Source: Actinomycetota bacterium | Lineage (GTDB): Bacteria > Actinomycetota > Actinomycetes > Actinomycetales > Dermatophilaceae | Assembly (NCBI GenBank): GCA_020161845.1 | Contig: JAIUNK010000024.1 | Coordinates: forward strand, 1-63,985 | DNA: 63,985 nucleotides | Direction of reading: 5' to 3' | Shown: positions 24,759 through 33,426 of the stretch, piece after piece | How positions within the stretch are numbered: the first letter of the stretch is position 1 | How the letters are laid out: every line of letters starts with the position of its first letter | Translations under genes and position numbers: made by a program | The notes under the pieces: generated by a model | What the model saw: only the letters and a program-made list of their open reading frames with translations | Database searches by the model: none | Told to the model about the DNA's origin: nothing

Positions 24759-25675
24759 TCGTCACGGTCACGGCCAATCCGGCGCTCGACATCACCTACA
24801 CCCTGGACCACCTGCGGCTGGGACAGAGCCATCGGCCGCTGTCGCAACGGGCGGTGGCCGGCGGCAAGGGCATCAACGTGGCCTCGGTGCTGCGCTGCTT
24901 CGGCTACGACTGTGCTGCGGTCGGGCTGCTCGGCGGACGCACCGGGGACGCGATCCGCGCCGATCTCGCCGCCCGCGGGATGGATCCGGCCCACTTCGTG
25001 CCGGCTCCCGGCAGCACCCGACGTACGGTCAATATCGTCTCCGACGGCGTCTCCACCCTCGTGAACGAGGCCGGCCCGACCGTCGACGAACAGTCCTGGG
25101 GGCGGCTGGAGCGGCATGTCCGCGAGCTGCTGGCGCGGCCCGGGGCGCACGTGCTGGTCATCGCCGGCAGCCTTCCGCCGGGTCTGGGTGAGGACGTGTA
25201 CGCCCGGCTGGTCGGGATCGCCGGACCCGACGTGCCGACGGTGGTCGACGCGGTCGGCGCCCCGCTGCTGCGGGCCTGCTCGACGGGCGCCACGCTGGTC
25301 AAACCCAACCGGGCCGAACTGGCCGCCAGCACCGGCCGGGACGACCTGCTGGCGGGCGCCCACGACCTGCGCCGGCGGGGCGCGGACAACGTCGTGGTCA
25401 CCGACGGCGCCGACGGGGTGGTCTTCGTTCCCGAGGACGGGCCGTCCTATCGGGCCCGGCTGGACGCGCCGCTGGCGGGCAATCCGACCGGCGCCGGGGA
25501 CGCCTTCGCCGCGGCCGCCGCGACCGGCCTGCTCGACGGCTCAGACCCCATCGCGCTGCTGCGCCGCGGGGTGGCCTGGTCGGCGGCGGCGGTGCTGGCC
25601 CCGGTGGCCGGGCAGGTCGACCCGGAGCGCGCCGCCGAGCTGCTCGCGCACGTCCGAATCGAGGAGATCGCATGA
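24755..25675 (+). CDS. PfkB-family hexose-phosphate kinase (1-phosphofructokinase/tagatose-6-P kinase type)
   Basis: A 306-aa ribokinase-fold kinase. It opens MIVTVTANPALDITYTLD, as in LacC/FruK, with GGKGINVASVLRCFGYD as first signature, and NPTGAGDAFAAA with catalytic Asp249. LacC-type enzymes phosphorylate tagatose-6-P or fructose-1-P to the bisphosphate. Directly before an aldolase and behind a ROK kinase, tagatose-6-phosphate kinase is the better guess. It overlaps both neighbours by ATGA, so coupled translation is likely. Confidence 0.88.
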   Translation: MIVTVTANPALDITYTLDHLRLGQSHRPLSQRAVAGGKGINVASVLRCFGYDCAAVGLLGGRTGDAIRADLAARGMDPAHFVPAPGSTRRTVNIVSDGVSTLVNEAGPTVDEQSWGRLERHVRELLARPGAHVLVIAGSLPPGLGEDVYARLVGIAGPDVPTVVDAVGAPLLRACSTGATLVKPNRAELAASTGRDDLLAGAHDLRRRGADNVVVTDGADGVVFVPEDGPSYRARLDAPLAGNPTGAGDAFAAAAATGLLDGSDPIALLRRGVAWSAAAVLAPVAGQVDPERAAELLAHVRIEEIA

Positions 25676-26550
25676 CGCTGGCCAGCCTGACCGACGTCCT
25701 GGGCCCGGCTCGCGCGGCGGGCCGCGGCGTGGGCGCCTTCAACGTCATCCAGATCGAACACGCGCAGGCCCTGGCCGGCGCGGCCGGCGACGCCGGGCTG
25801 CCGGTGGTGCTGCAGATCAGCCAGAACGCCGTCCGCTACCACGGCGCCCTCGCCCCGATCCTCGCGGCGACCCGCGCCATCGCCGAGGCCGCGCCGACGC
25901 CGTGCGTGCTGCACCTCGATCACGTCACCGATGCCGACCTCGTGCGCCAGGGGCTGGCGCTCGGGGTGACCTCGGTGATGTACGACGGGTCGGCGCTGCC
26001 CTACGAGCAGAACGTCCGCTGCACCGCCGAGCTGACCCGGGAATGCCACGCCGCGGGCGTCAGCCTGGAGGCCGAGCTGGGCGAGGTCGGCGGCAAGGAC
26101 GGCACCCACGCTCCCGGCGTCCGGACCGATCCGGAGCAGGCGGCCCGGTTCGTGGCCGCGACCGGCGTCGATGCCCTCGCGGTGGCGGTCGGCTCCGAGC
26201 ACGCCATGACGCAGCGCACCGCCCGACTCGACCTGGACCTGATCGCGGCCCTGGCGGACGCCGTCTCGGTGCCGCTGGTGCTGCACGGCAGCTCCGGCGT
26301 GCCGGACGAGACCCTGGTCGCGGCCGTCGCCGCCGGGATGACCAAGGTCAACATCGCCACCCACCTCAACACGGTGTTCACCGCCGCGCTGCGCGAGCAC
26401 CTCGCGGCACACCCGGAGCAGGTCGACACCCGGCGGTATCTCGCGCCGGCCCGGGCGGCGGTGCGCGTCGAGACGGCCCGGCTGCTGCGCCTGCTCGCCG
26501 GTCACCCCGAGCCGACCCGGTCCGGTCCCAGCGCGGTGCCGCGCCGCTGA
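25672..26550 (+). CDS. Class II aldolase (tagatose/fructose-bisphosphate aldolase family)
   Basis: A 292-aa zinc aldolase. VLHLDHVTDADLV (HLDH at 81-84) is the class II motif with a zinc-binding His, ELGEVGGKDG and AVGSEHAMTQ follow, and LVLHGSSGVPDETL holds a further zinc-site His. KVNIATHLN fits the substrate-phosphate segment. It cleaves ketose 1,6-bisphosphate to DHAP and glyceraldehyde-3-P. As the last step behind the LacC-like kinase it fits GatY/KbaY tagatose-bisphosphate aldolase (inference). A long palindrome lies 20 bp after the stop. Confidence 0.88.
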   Translation: MTLASLTDVLGPARAAGRGVGAFNVIQIEHAQALAGAAGDAGLPVVLQISQNAVRYHGALAPILAATRAIAEAAPTPCVLHLDHVTDADLVRQGLALGVTSVMYDGSALPYEQNVRCTAELTRECHAAGVSLEAELGEVGGKDGTHAPGVRTDPEQAARFVAATGVDALAVAVGSEHAMTQRTARLDLDLIAALADAVSVPLVLHGSSGVPDETLVAAVAAGMTKVNIATHLNTVFTAALREHLAAHPEQVDTRRYLAPARAAVRVETARLLRLLAGHPEPTRSGPSAVPRR

Positions 26551-26570
26551 CGCCCGCCCGCATTCACACC

Positions 26571-26643
26571 GACCGTTCGTGACCTGCCCTTTTGGCACCA
26601 TGGTGCCAAAAGGGCAGGTGACGAACGGTCGGCCTGTGGATAA
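26571..26643. repeat. 60-bp near-perfect palindrome plus DnaA box, copy 1
   Basis: Bases 26571-26630 read the same on both strands except for one base pair (29 of 30 arm positions pair). The core is ACCTGCCCTTTTGGCACC plus its complement. Four bases later comes TGTGGATAA (26635-26643), the complement of the consensus DnaA box TTATCCACA. It lies between convergent genes. The same unit, inverted, is at 37947-38019. Confidence 0.85.
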
Positions 26644-26836
26644 CCGCGGGTGACGAACCACCACAAGCATTGGGGAGGCGACGTGGGCCTGGTCGAGCGT
26701 CGACCGGTCAGGGTCCCAGGTGTGGCCAGGCCCAGATGTTGCGGCGAAAGGGGGTGCCGGCACCGCGTTTCGCCTCAGTGAGCGGCGGTTCCGACCCGCA
26801 TGATTTCGCCTCACCGGCCGAAAATCGGTGCTTCTC

Positions 26837-27622
26837 CTACACGGTGACGACGGTCCAGCCGGCGGCACGCAGCGTCGCCAGCGCCGCCGGGTCGGCGGCG
26901 GTGTCCGTGATGAGGCCGTCGATGCCGGCCAGCGGGCAGATGCGGGCGAAGGAGTGCGCGTGCAGCTTGCTGGAGTCGGCCACGACGTACGCCGTGCGCG
27001 CCGCGGCCACGAAGGCGTTGTTGACCGCGGCCTCCGAGTCGTCGTGGGTGAACACCCCCGTCACGGTGTCGATGGCAGACACCCCGAGGTACGCGACGTC
27101 GATGTTGACCTGCGGCAGCACCAGCTCGGACAGCGGTCCGGTCAGTTCGTAGGACTTGGGCCGCACCACCCCGCCGGTGACCAGCACCCGCGTCTGCGGC
27201 CGGACGGCCAGGTCATTGGCGATGTTGACCGCGTTGGTGACGACGGTGACGATGGCCTCGCCGCCCGGGTATTCGGCGGAGAACCGCACCCCGAGCTGGT
27301 AGGCGGCCATCGTCGTGGTGGTCCCCCCGTTGAACGCCACCACCTCGCCGGGGCGCACCCGGGCCGCGACCGCGTCGGCGATCCGCGACTTCGCCGCGCC
27401 CTCCCGGGCGGACCGGTAGCGCATCGGCACATCCCCGCTGGTGGCGTTGGCGACGGCGCCGCCGCGGGTACGCCGGATGAGCTGCTGGGCCGCCAGCTCG
27501 TCGAGGTCCCGGCGCGCTGTCGCCGGCGAGATGCCGAGTTCGCTGACCGCGTCATCCACGTGCAGGCTGCCGCGCTCGCTGACGAGTTCGACGAGGCGTG
27601 CGAGTCGGACCTGCTTGTTCAT
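26837..27622 (-). CDS. DeoR/GlpR/AgaR-family sugar regulator
   Basis: A 261-aa repressor. MNKQVRLARLVELVSERG and VDDAVSELGISPATARRDLDELAAQQLIRRTRGGAVA form the N-terminal DeoR helix-turn-helix. The DeoRC sensor follows (GEVVAFNGGTTTTMAAYQL, LVTGGVVRPKSYELTGP, YLGVSAIDTVTGVFTHDDSEAAVNNAF), which binds phosphorylated sugars. It sits between the kinase/aldolase and deacetylase/SIS operons and is the natural regulator of both. The long open frame upstream to 28987 is antisense to the Rieske gene and was ignored. Confidence 0.92.
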   Translation of the reverse strand: MNKQVRLARLVELVSERGSLHVDDAVSELGISPATARRDLDELAAQQLIRRTRGGAVANATSGDVPMRYRSAREGAAKSRIADAVAARVRPGEVVAFNGGTTTTMAAYQLGVRFSAEYPGGEAIVTVVTNAVNIANDLAVRPQTRVLVTGGVVRPKSYELTGPLSELVLPQVNIDVAYLGVSAIDTVTGVFTHDDSEAAVNNAFVAAARTAYVVADSSKLHAHSFARICPLAGIDGLITDTAADPAALATLRAAGWTVVTV

Positions 27623-27709
27623 GCCTGCTCCCCGGCCGGAAATGGGCTGCGCCGTCCACCGTAACCGGCCCGGTGGGCCGGGGCAGACTGGGCCGCGGAG
27701 GAGGTCGCC

Positions 27710-28684
27710 ATGTTCGATGGATTCGCGCGCCAGTGGACCCCGCTGGCGCCCGTCGACGACGTGCGCGCCGAGCCGCGCCGAATCCGGATCGCGGGCGAGG
27801 ATCTGGTCGCCTGGCGGTCGCCGGACGGCGAGGTCGGCGTGCTGCTGGACCGCTGCCCGCACCGTGGGGTCAGCCTGGCGCTGGGTTCGCCCTGCCCGAA
27901 CGGGTCGCTGGCCTGCGGCTTTCACGGCTGGGAGTTCGGCCCGGACGGGGCCTGCCGGCACATCCCGTTCAACCCCGACGCGCGCCTGGAGCGATTCGCC
28001 GCGACCCGGCTCCCGGTCGTGGTGGCCGGCGGGTTCGTCTGGGTCTTCACCGACGTCGAGGCCCCGCCGCAGCCCCCGACGTACAGCGCCGTCCTCGACG
28101 GACCCACGGCGGCGACCGGCCCCCTCGCGCGCATGGACCACGTCGAGGAGTGGGACTGCCACTGGACGCGGGCCATGGAGAACATGCTCGACTTCCCGCA
28201 CCTGCCGTATGTGCACCGCAGCACGATCGGGCGGTTCGTCCGGCGGCGGCAGCGCCGGGACAGCAGGCTGAGTTACGACCTGGTCGAGACCGACGACGGC
28301 TTCCGGTTCGGCTCCCGGATCGACGACGGGCCGGCGCAGGCGGAACTGTCCTGGTATCGGCCGCACGGCATGAGCCTGGACACGATGCCCGAGCCGAGGT
28401 TGATGCGGATCCACGTGTGGTGTGTGCCCGTCGAGGCGCACCGCACCCGGATGATCCTCAGCGTGGTCCGCAACGTGCAGCCGCAGGCGGTGTTCAGCCC
28501 GGCCTTCGACGCGGTGAACCGCAAGGTGCTGCACCAGGACCGGGCCATCGTCGAGTCCAGCGACCCGCCCGTGGTGCCCGCGGGCGGCGTGGAGCGCAGT
28601 GTCCCGACCGACCGGCCGACGCTGACCTTCCGCACCTGGTATCACCGGCACCTGGCCGATTCCTCGGTTCCCGACCCCCGCTAG
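27710..28684 (+). CDS. Rieske [2Fe-2S] non-heme iron oxygenase
   Basis: A 324-aa aromatic-ring-hydroxylating-dioxygenase-like protein. The Rieske cluster ligands are Cys49-x-His51 and Cys69-xx-His72 in CPHRG and CGFHGWEF. The C-terminal catalytic domain has ENMLDFPHLPYVH with Asp161, His164 and His169, the mononuclear Fe(II) site. It would oxygenate or O-/N-demethylate a substrate with an external reductase, which is not encoded nearby. It starts 87 bp from the divergent DeoR gene, with a GGAGG site. A role within the aminosugar cluster is unclear. Confidence 0.88.
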   Translation: MFDGFARQWTPLAPVDDVRAEPRRIRIAGEDLVAWRSPDGEVGVLLDRCPHRGVSLALGSPCPNGSLACGFHGWEFGPDGACRHIPFNPDARLERFAATRLPVVVAGGFVWVFTDVEAPPQPPTYSAVLDGPTAATGPLARMDHVEEWDCHWTRAMENMLDFPHLPYVHRSTIGRFVRRRQRRDSRLSYDLVETDDGFRFGSRIDDGPAQAELSWYRPHGMSLDTMPEPRLMRIHVWCVPVEAHRTRMILSVVRNVQPQAVFSPAFDAVNRKVLHQDRAIVESSDPPVVPAGGVERSVPTDRPTLTFRTWYHRHLADSSVPDPR

Positions 28685-28698
28685 CGCTCCGGAACCGG

Positions 28699-29961
28699 TC
28701 AGACGCGGGCGCCGCGGCGGTAGACGGCACGCAGTGCTAACGGCTGCAAGCGCCCGCTGCGCTCGTCGTACTCCTGCTCGGCCACCGCGAGCACGTCCCC
28801 GCGCGCGCCGGGGGCCAGCGAGCCGACGCCGTACGTCGCTGCCAGGCCGGACACTCGCGCGGGGGTCGCGGTGGCGGCGGTGACGGCGTCTTCGAGCGGT
28901 ACGCCGGCGGCGGTGGTCACCCAGCGCAGCACGTCCAGCAGGGTCGCGATGCTGCCGGCCAGGGAGTCCCCGTCGGCGAGCCGGCACACCTGCTCGTCGA
29001 CGACGATGTCCAGCTCGCCGAGGGTGTAGCGGCCCGGCGGCATCCCGCAGGCCGACAGCGCATCGGTGATCAGCGCGATGGAGTCCGGTCCGAGCAGCTC
29101 GAAGAGCATCGCGACCAGGCCGGCGTCCAGGTGCGCGCCGTCCCCGATCACCTCGGCGACCAGTTCCCCGCGGCGCGCGGCGCTCAGGGCGGCGGCCACC
29201 GGCCCGGGATCGCGGTGATGCAGCGGCCGCATGCCGTTGAACAGGTGGGTCGCCAGCGCCCGGCCGTCGCGGGCGGCGCCGGCGACGACCTGCTCGATCG
29301 CGGTGCGGGCCTGGGCCTCGCCGGCATCGGTGTGCCCGATCGCGCCGATGATGCCGTGCCGGGCCAGCTCGGCCGGCAGCGCGTCGGCGCCGGGCCGCTC
29401 CGGCGCGAAGGTCATCTGCACCAGCGCCTCCGGCGCCCCGGCGCGCTGCGCGGCGGCGACCAGGCGCTCCACCAGCGCCGGGTCGACGTCGGTGAGCGCG
29501 GCCGGGTTCTGCGCGCCGCGTCGCGCGTGGGACAGGAACGGACCCTCCAGGTGCACCCCCTCCAGCTCACCCGCCGCGACCAGCGCGCTGGTCGCGGCCA
29601 CCCCCGCCACCAGCTGGTCGGGGAGGTTGGAGACCAGGGAGCCCACCAGCGTGGTCGAGCCGTGTGCGCGGTGATGCGCGGCGGCGCGGCGGCCCGCCGC
29701 CGCGTCCGGGCCGTATTCGGCGCCCGCTCCCCCGTGGTGGTGGATGTCCACCAGCCCGGGCAGCAACAGGACGTCGCGGTCCCAGCCCGGGGGCGGCACG
29801 GCCGCGGCGGCCAGCTCGGGGGGCAGGTCGGCCGCGCGCCCGGCGTACCCGATCCGATCCCCGACCAGGACGACGCAGCCCGCGGGCGTGCGCCGCCCGG
29901 CGGCCACGATCGTGCCGTCGAGCCGGAGGGCGGCTGGTTCGATCGGGCGCGTTCCGGTCAC
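28699..29961 (-). CDS. nagA: N-acetylhexosamine-6-phosphate deacetylase (NagA/AgaA)
   Basis: A 420-aa amidohydrolase. LLPGLVDIHHHGGAG carries the HxH metal motif; GVHLEGPFLSHARRGAQ, GHTDAGEAQA, THLFNGMRPLHHRDPG and LITDALSACG (catalytic Asp) are NagA hallmarks. It removes acetate from GlcNAc-6-P or GalNAc-6-P. The start is the GTG at 29961, overlapping the SIS gene stop as GTGA; the open frame upstream lies inside the SIS gene and is not used. It is co-transcribed with the SIS gene from the divergent promoter at 30.9 kb. Confidence 0.92.
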   Translation of the reverse strand: MTGTRPIEPAALRLDGTIVAAGRRTPAGCVVLVGDRIGYAGRAADLPPELAAAAVPPPGWDRDVLLLPGLVDIHHHGGAGAEYGPDAAAGRRAAAHHRAHGSTTLVGSLVSNLPDQLVAGVAATSALVAAGELEGVHLEGPFLSHARRGAQNPAALTDVDPALVERLVAAAQRAGAPEALVQMTFAPERPGADALPAELARHGIIGAIGHTDAGEAQARTAIEQVVAGAARDGRALATHLFNGMRPLHHRDPGPVAAALSAARRGELVAEVIGDGAHLDAGLVAMLFELLGPDSIALITDALSACGMPPGRYTLGELDIVVDEQVCRLADGDSLAGSIATLLDVLRWVTTAAGVPLEDAVTAATATPARVSGLAATYGVGSLAPGARGDVLAVAEQEYDERSGRLQPLALRAVYRRGARV

Positions 29962-30869
29962 GACAAGATGATGGACCTGCTGAGGCTGCGGGGGTGATCG
30001 GGGTCCAGGCCGCGCGCCTGCGCCAACGCCAGGCAGAGCCGATGCACCCGGACCAGCTCGGCCATCGGGTCGACATCGCGGTGTTCGAAATGGGCGCCGG
30101 TCGCCCGGACCTCCTGCGTCAGCCCCTCCGGAACCGGTCCGAACGCCCAGGTCACCCGGCCAGGCGCGGCGATGCTGATCGGACCGTGCCGGTATTCCAT
30201 CGCGGGATAGGCCTCGGTCCACAGCTGGGCGGACTCACGCAGCTTCAGCGCCGCCTCCTCGGCAAGCCCCACGGACCAACCGCGGCCGAGGAAGGTCACC
30301 TGCTCGGCGTCGCGCACCCCGCCGAGGAGCTGCGCCTCGTCGGCCGCGAGGACGGCGCGCGCGTCGGCCACGGCGCGGCTCAGGTCGCCGAGTTGCCCGC
30401 CCACCGAGGCGCGCAGCAGGGCCAGCGTGGTGGTCGCGAACCGGGTCTGCACGACCGAGCGTTCATCGACGCGGTCCAACAGGATCGTGTCCTGGGCGCG
30501 CTCGGCGACCGGCGTGCCCGGGGTGCCGACGATCGCCACATGCGAGATGCCCGCGGCCGCCAGCTCGTCGACGACCGCGACGACCTCGCTCGTAGTGCCG
30601 GAGCGACAGATGATGACGACCCGGTCGTAGCCCCGCCGCAGGTGGTGCTCGCTGGCGGCGAAGGCGTCGGTCCAGCCGGCGCCGGCGGCCTGCCGCAGCT
30701 CGGCGTACGCGCGGGCCATATAGAGCGAGGTGCCGCAGCCGACCACGGCGACCCGCTCCCCCGCGGCGGGCAGCACGCCCGCTTCCTGCGCGGCTCGGTC
30801 GGCGGCCCAGCTCCAGTCGTCGGGCTGGGTGCTCAGCTCGCGGGCGAGATGCGATTCTGGACGACTCAT
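29958..30869 (-). CDS. agaS: SIS-domain aminosugar-phosphate isomerase/deaminase (AgaS-like)
   Basis: A 303-aa protein with two SIS domains. The first has VAVVGCGTSLYMARAYAEL and VIICRSGTTSEVVAVVDEL, the second FLGRGWSVGLAEEAALKLRES and AYPAMEYRHGPISIA. This layout matches AgaS and the isomerase half of GlmS. AgaS deaminates/isomerises galactosamine-6-P to tagatose-6-P. No NagB is present, so this protein would do the deamination step. ATG at 30869; the deacetylase follows with a GTGA overlap. Confidence 0.85.
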   Translation of the reverse strand: MSRPESHLARELSTQPDDWSWAADRAAQEAGVLPAAGERVAVVGCGTSLYMARAYAELRQAAGAGWTDAFAASEHHLRRGYDRVVIICRSGTTSEVVAVVDELAAAGISHVAIVGTPGTPVAERAQDTILLDRVDERSVVQTRFATTTLALLRASVGGQLGDLSRAVADARAVLAADEAQLLGGVRDAEQVTFLGRGWSVGLAEEAALKLRESAQLWTEAYPAMEYRHGPISIAAPGRVTWAFGPVPEGLTQEVRATGAHFEHRDVDPMAELVRVHRLCLALAQARGLDPDHPRSLSRSIILS

Positions 30870-31180
30870 GCGCCCCAGTCTAACGCTCGATATTGCGCGC
30901 GAAAGGCCAGATTCGTTCACTTTCAGTCAGCGCGACGCGCGCGGCGGCGTAGGTGTGCGGCGTACGGCGCGGCGTACGGGGCGACCTGCGGCGCGCGTAC
31001 GGCCGCGACGTACGGCCCGCCTCCGGCGCCCGACCCCCCGGCGCGAGGCACCATGGGACAACAGATCGGTGTCGCGAAGGGGCTGACAGGCGACCGGGCC
31101 GGGAAGTATCGTGAACCGATTGAATCAAGCTGTTTTCGATCAACATCACTCAGAACGACATTGACTCCGCAGGAGGCATC
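30870..31180. promoter_or_regulatory. Divergent promoter region of the aminosugar cluster
   Basis: About 311 bp between the SIS/deacetylase operon and the ABC importer operon, with no gene. It contains GCGAAAGGCCA (30899-30909, shared with 23757), four GTACGG-containing units between 30957 and 31018, and an AT-richer stretch GAATCAAGCTGTTTTCGATC near 31121-31140 close to the importer start. A DeoR operator is expected here, but only the shared 11-mer gives direct support. Confidence 0.45.
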
Positions 31181-32458
31181 GTGAAGAAGCGACTGTCCAT
31201 CGTCGCCGCCGGCTCCCTCGTTCTCGCCCTGACGGCCTGCGGAGGCGGTTCGGGCGCCGGGAATGCCGGGGGTGGCACCGGCACCGGGTCCGGCGACGCG
31301 GCCAAGGCCACCAAGATCAAGCTGGTCGCCGCGGAATACAGCAAGGACAACACGAAGGCCTTCTGGGACGCGTTCGCGAAGACCTACAAGGAGAAGTACG
31401 GCTACGACCTCGAGGTCCAGGTCGTCTCCTGGGACAACATCGACCAGCAGTCCTCGACGATGATCCAGAGCGGTCAGGCGCCGGACATCCTCAACCTCAA
31501 TGCCTACGCCAGCTATGCCAAGGACAACCTGCTCTACAACGACACCGAGGTGCTGCCGGCGGCGGTGAAGTCCGACATCCTCGACGCCTTTGTGAAGTCG
31601 GGCACCTACAACGGCAAGATGTATGGCTTCCCCGACCTGTCCAGCGCCCGCGCGTTCTTCTACAACAAGACGCTGTTCTCCCAGGCCGGGATCGCGGCGC
31701 CGCCGAAGACCTGGGACGAATTCGTGGCGGACGCCAAGAAGATCCAGGCCCTGGGGAACGGCAACATCGGCTACGCGCTCCCGCTCGGCCCCGAGGAGGC
31801 GCAGGGCGAGTTCTCCATCTGGATGTTCAACAACGGTGGGGACTGGAAGAAGGACGGCAAGTGGACGATCAACGACCCTAAGAACGTCGAGACGCTCGCC
31901 TTCCTCAAGGACCTCGCGGTGACCCAGAAGGTCACCCAGAACAACCCCGGCAAGACCAACCGGGCCGACGCGTTCGACCTCTTCAAGTCCGGTAAGGCGG
32001 GGATGGTCGTGGGCTTCAGCCCGCTGGCGGCGGCCCTCGACAAGGACGCCAAGGTGCAGTACGGCGTGGCGCCGATGCCCACCAAGGGCGGCGGTGCGGC
32101 CCAGACCTTCGGCGTGACCGACTACCTCATGGCGTTCAAGAAGCCGGGCAATGCCAACCTCGATGCGGTCAAGAAGTTCTATGAGCTCTATTACCAGAAG
32201 GACCAGGTCAACACCTTCATCAAGAAGGAGGGCTTCCTGCCCGTGACCAAGTCCGGTATCGAGGCATTCAAGGGCGACGAGAAGCTCAAGGTCTACCTCG
32301 ACACGCTGCCGAACATCCACCTGACCCCGACCGACGACCCGACCTGGGACAAGGTCAAGCTCGCGGTGCAGCAGAACCTCGGCGGCGCGGTGGCCGAGAA
32401 CGGCGACCCGAAGGCGGTGCTCGACAAGCTGCAGCAGCAGGCCGAGGCGGCCAAGTGA
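31181..32458 (+). CDS. Sugar ABC transporter substrate-binding lipoprotein (family 1)
   Basis: A 425-aa extracellular solute-binding protein. [19 protein letters not shown] is a signal with lipobox cysteine at 20, then a Gly/Ser linker. [40 protein letters not shown] and [17 protein letters not shown] match family 1 (MalE/UgpB-like) binding proteins. GTG start with GGAGG upstream. It heads the operon with two permeases. No ATPase gene follows; actinobacterial sugar importers commonly share one (MsiK) encoded elsewhere. The ligand is probably the aminosugar or an oligosaccharide containing it. Confidence 0.92.
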   Translation: MKKRLSIVAAGSLVLALTACGGGSGAGNAGGGTGTGSGDAAKATKIKLVAAEYSKDNTKAFWDAFAKTYKEKYGYDLEVQVVSWDNIDQQSSTMIQSGQAPDILNLNAYASYAKDNLLYNDTEVLPAAVKSDILDAFVKSGTYNGKMYGFPDLSSARAFFYNKTLFSQAGIAAPPKTWDEFVADAKKIQALGNGNIGYALPLGPEEAQGEFSIWMFNNGGDWKKDGKWTINDPKNVETLAFLKDLAVTQKVTQNNPGKTNRADAFDLFKSGKAGMVVGFSPLAAALDKDAKVQYGVAPMPTKGGGAAQTFGVTDYLMAFKKPGNANLDAVKKFYELYYQKDQVNTFIKKEGFLPVTKSGIEAFKGDEKLKVYLDTLPNIHLTPTDDPTWDKVKLAVQQNLGGAVAENGDPKAVLDKLQQQAEAAK

Positions 32459-33426
32459 GCCGAGCGCTCAGCACGGCGCCTCCCGGAGCCACGGGCGCGG
32501 CCCCCCGCAGGGGTCGCGCCCGCGGCTCCGGCAGCAGGGCGACGAACCACCAACCGTGGTACGTCGCCCTGCTGTGGCTGGGTCCCGCCCTCGCGCTGAT
32601 CCTCGGCGTGGTGCTGTTCCCGGCGATCAAGCTGGTGGAGGCGTCGATGGGGCGCTACTCCATCACCGGCTTGCGCCTCGGCGACGCCGGCGGGGCGAAC
32701 TACACGAACGTGCTCACCCATCCCGACCTGCCGGTGGTGCTGCGCAATACCGTGGTATGGGTCGTCGGCGTCGTCGCGCTGACCATCGTCATCTCGCTCG
32801 CGCTCGCGCAGTTCCTGATCAAGGACTTCCGCGGCCGCTCGCTGGTGCGCTGGGCCCTGATCGTGCCGTGGGCGGCGTCCCTGGTCATCACGGCCCAGTT
32901 GTTCGTGCTGCTCTACGACTACAACTACGGGATGCTCAACCACCTGCTGCGCGGCCTGCATCTGATCTCGACACCGATCGACTTCCTCGGCGACGACCAG
33001 CTGGTGATGGCCTCGATGATCGCCGTCGGGGTGTTCGTGTCGATCCCCTTCACGACGTACACCTTCATCGCCGGACTCAACGCGATCCCCGGCGACGTCT
33101 TCGAAGCGGCCCGCATCGACGGCGCCTCGCCGTGGCAGACCTGGCGCCGGATCACCCTGCCGCTGCTGCGGCCCGCGCTGCTGATCGCCAGCGTGCTGAA
33201 CATCATCTACGTGTTCAACAGCTTCCCGATCGTCTACACGCTCAACGACCGAAATCCCGGATTCGCGCACGACACGACGATCACGTTCATGTACAAGTTG
33301 GCCTTCAAGTCCATGGAAAAGGACGTCGGCATGTCCGCCACGGCCGGCATTTTCAATATGCTCCTCATCCTCGTCGTGGTGATCGTCTACCTGCGGGTCA
33401 TCGACTGGCGCAAGGCGACGTCGTGA
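32455..33426 (+). CDS. Sugar ABC transporter permease (MalF-type)
   Basis: A 323-aa inner-membrane permease with about six TM segments after a basic N-terminal tail. The cytoplasmic EAA loop is [20 protein letters not shown] at about residues 219-238, the contact site for the shared ATPase. The start is GTG at 32455, overlapping the binding-protein stop (GTGA). Pairs with the following permease. Confidence 0.92.
   Translation: MSRALSTAPPGATGAAPRRGRARGSGSRATNHQPWYVALLWLGPALALILGVVLFPAIKLVEASMGRYSITGLRLGDAGGANYTNVLTHPDLPVVLRNTVVWVVGVVALTIVISLALAQFLIKDFRGRSLVRWALIVPWAASLVITAQLFVLLYDYNYGMLNHLLRGLHLISTPIDFLGDDQLVMASMIAVGVFVSIPFTTYTFIAGLNAIPGDVFEAARIDGASPWQTWRRITLPLLRPALLIASVLNIIYVFNSFPIVYTLNDRNPGFAHDTTITFMYKLAFKSMEKDVGMSATAGIFNMLLILVVVIVYLRVIDWRKATS

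Noticed and set aside
26571-26630. Palindrome as inverted repeat end of an insertion sequence
   Set aside because: No transposase or second end with target duplication is associated, and the unit recurs complete with a DnaA box.
26837-28987. 716-codon minus-strand frame over the DeoR gene and the Rieske gene
   Set aside because: Only the last 261 codons (DeoR) are real; the rest is antisense to the Rieske oxygenase, whose metal motifs are intact.
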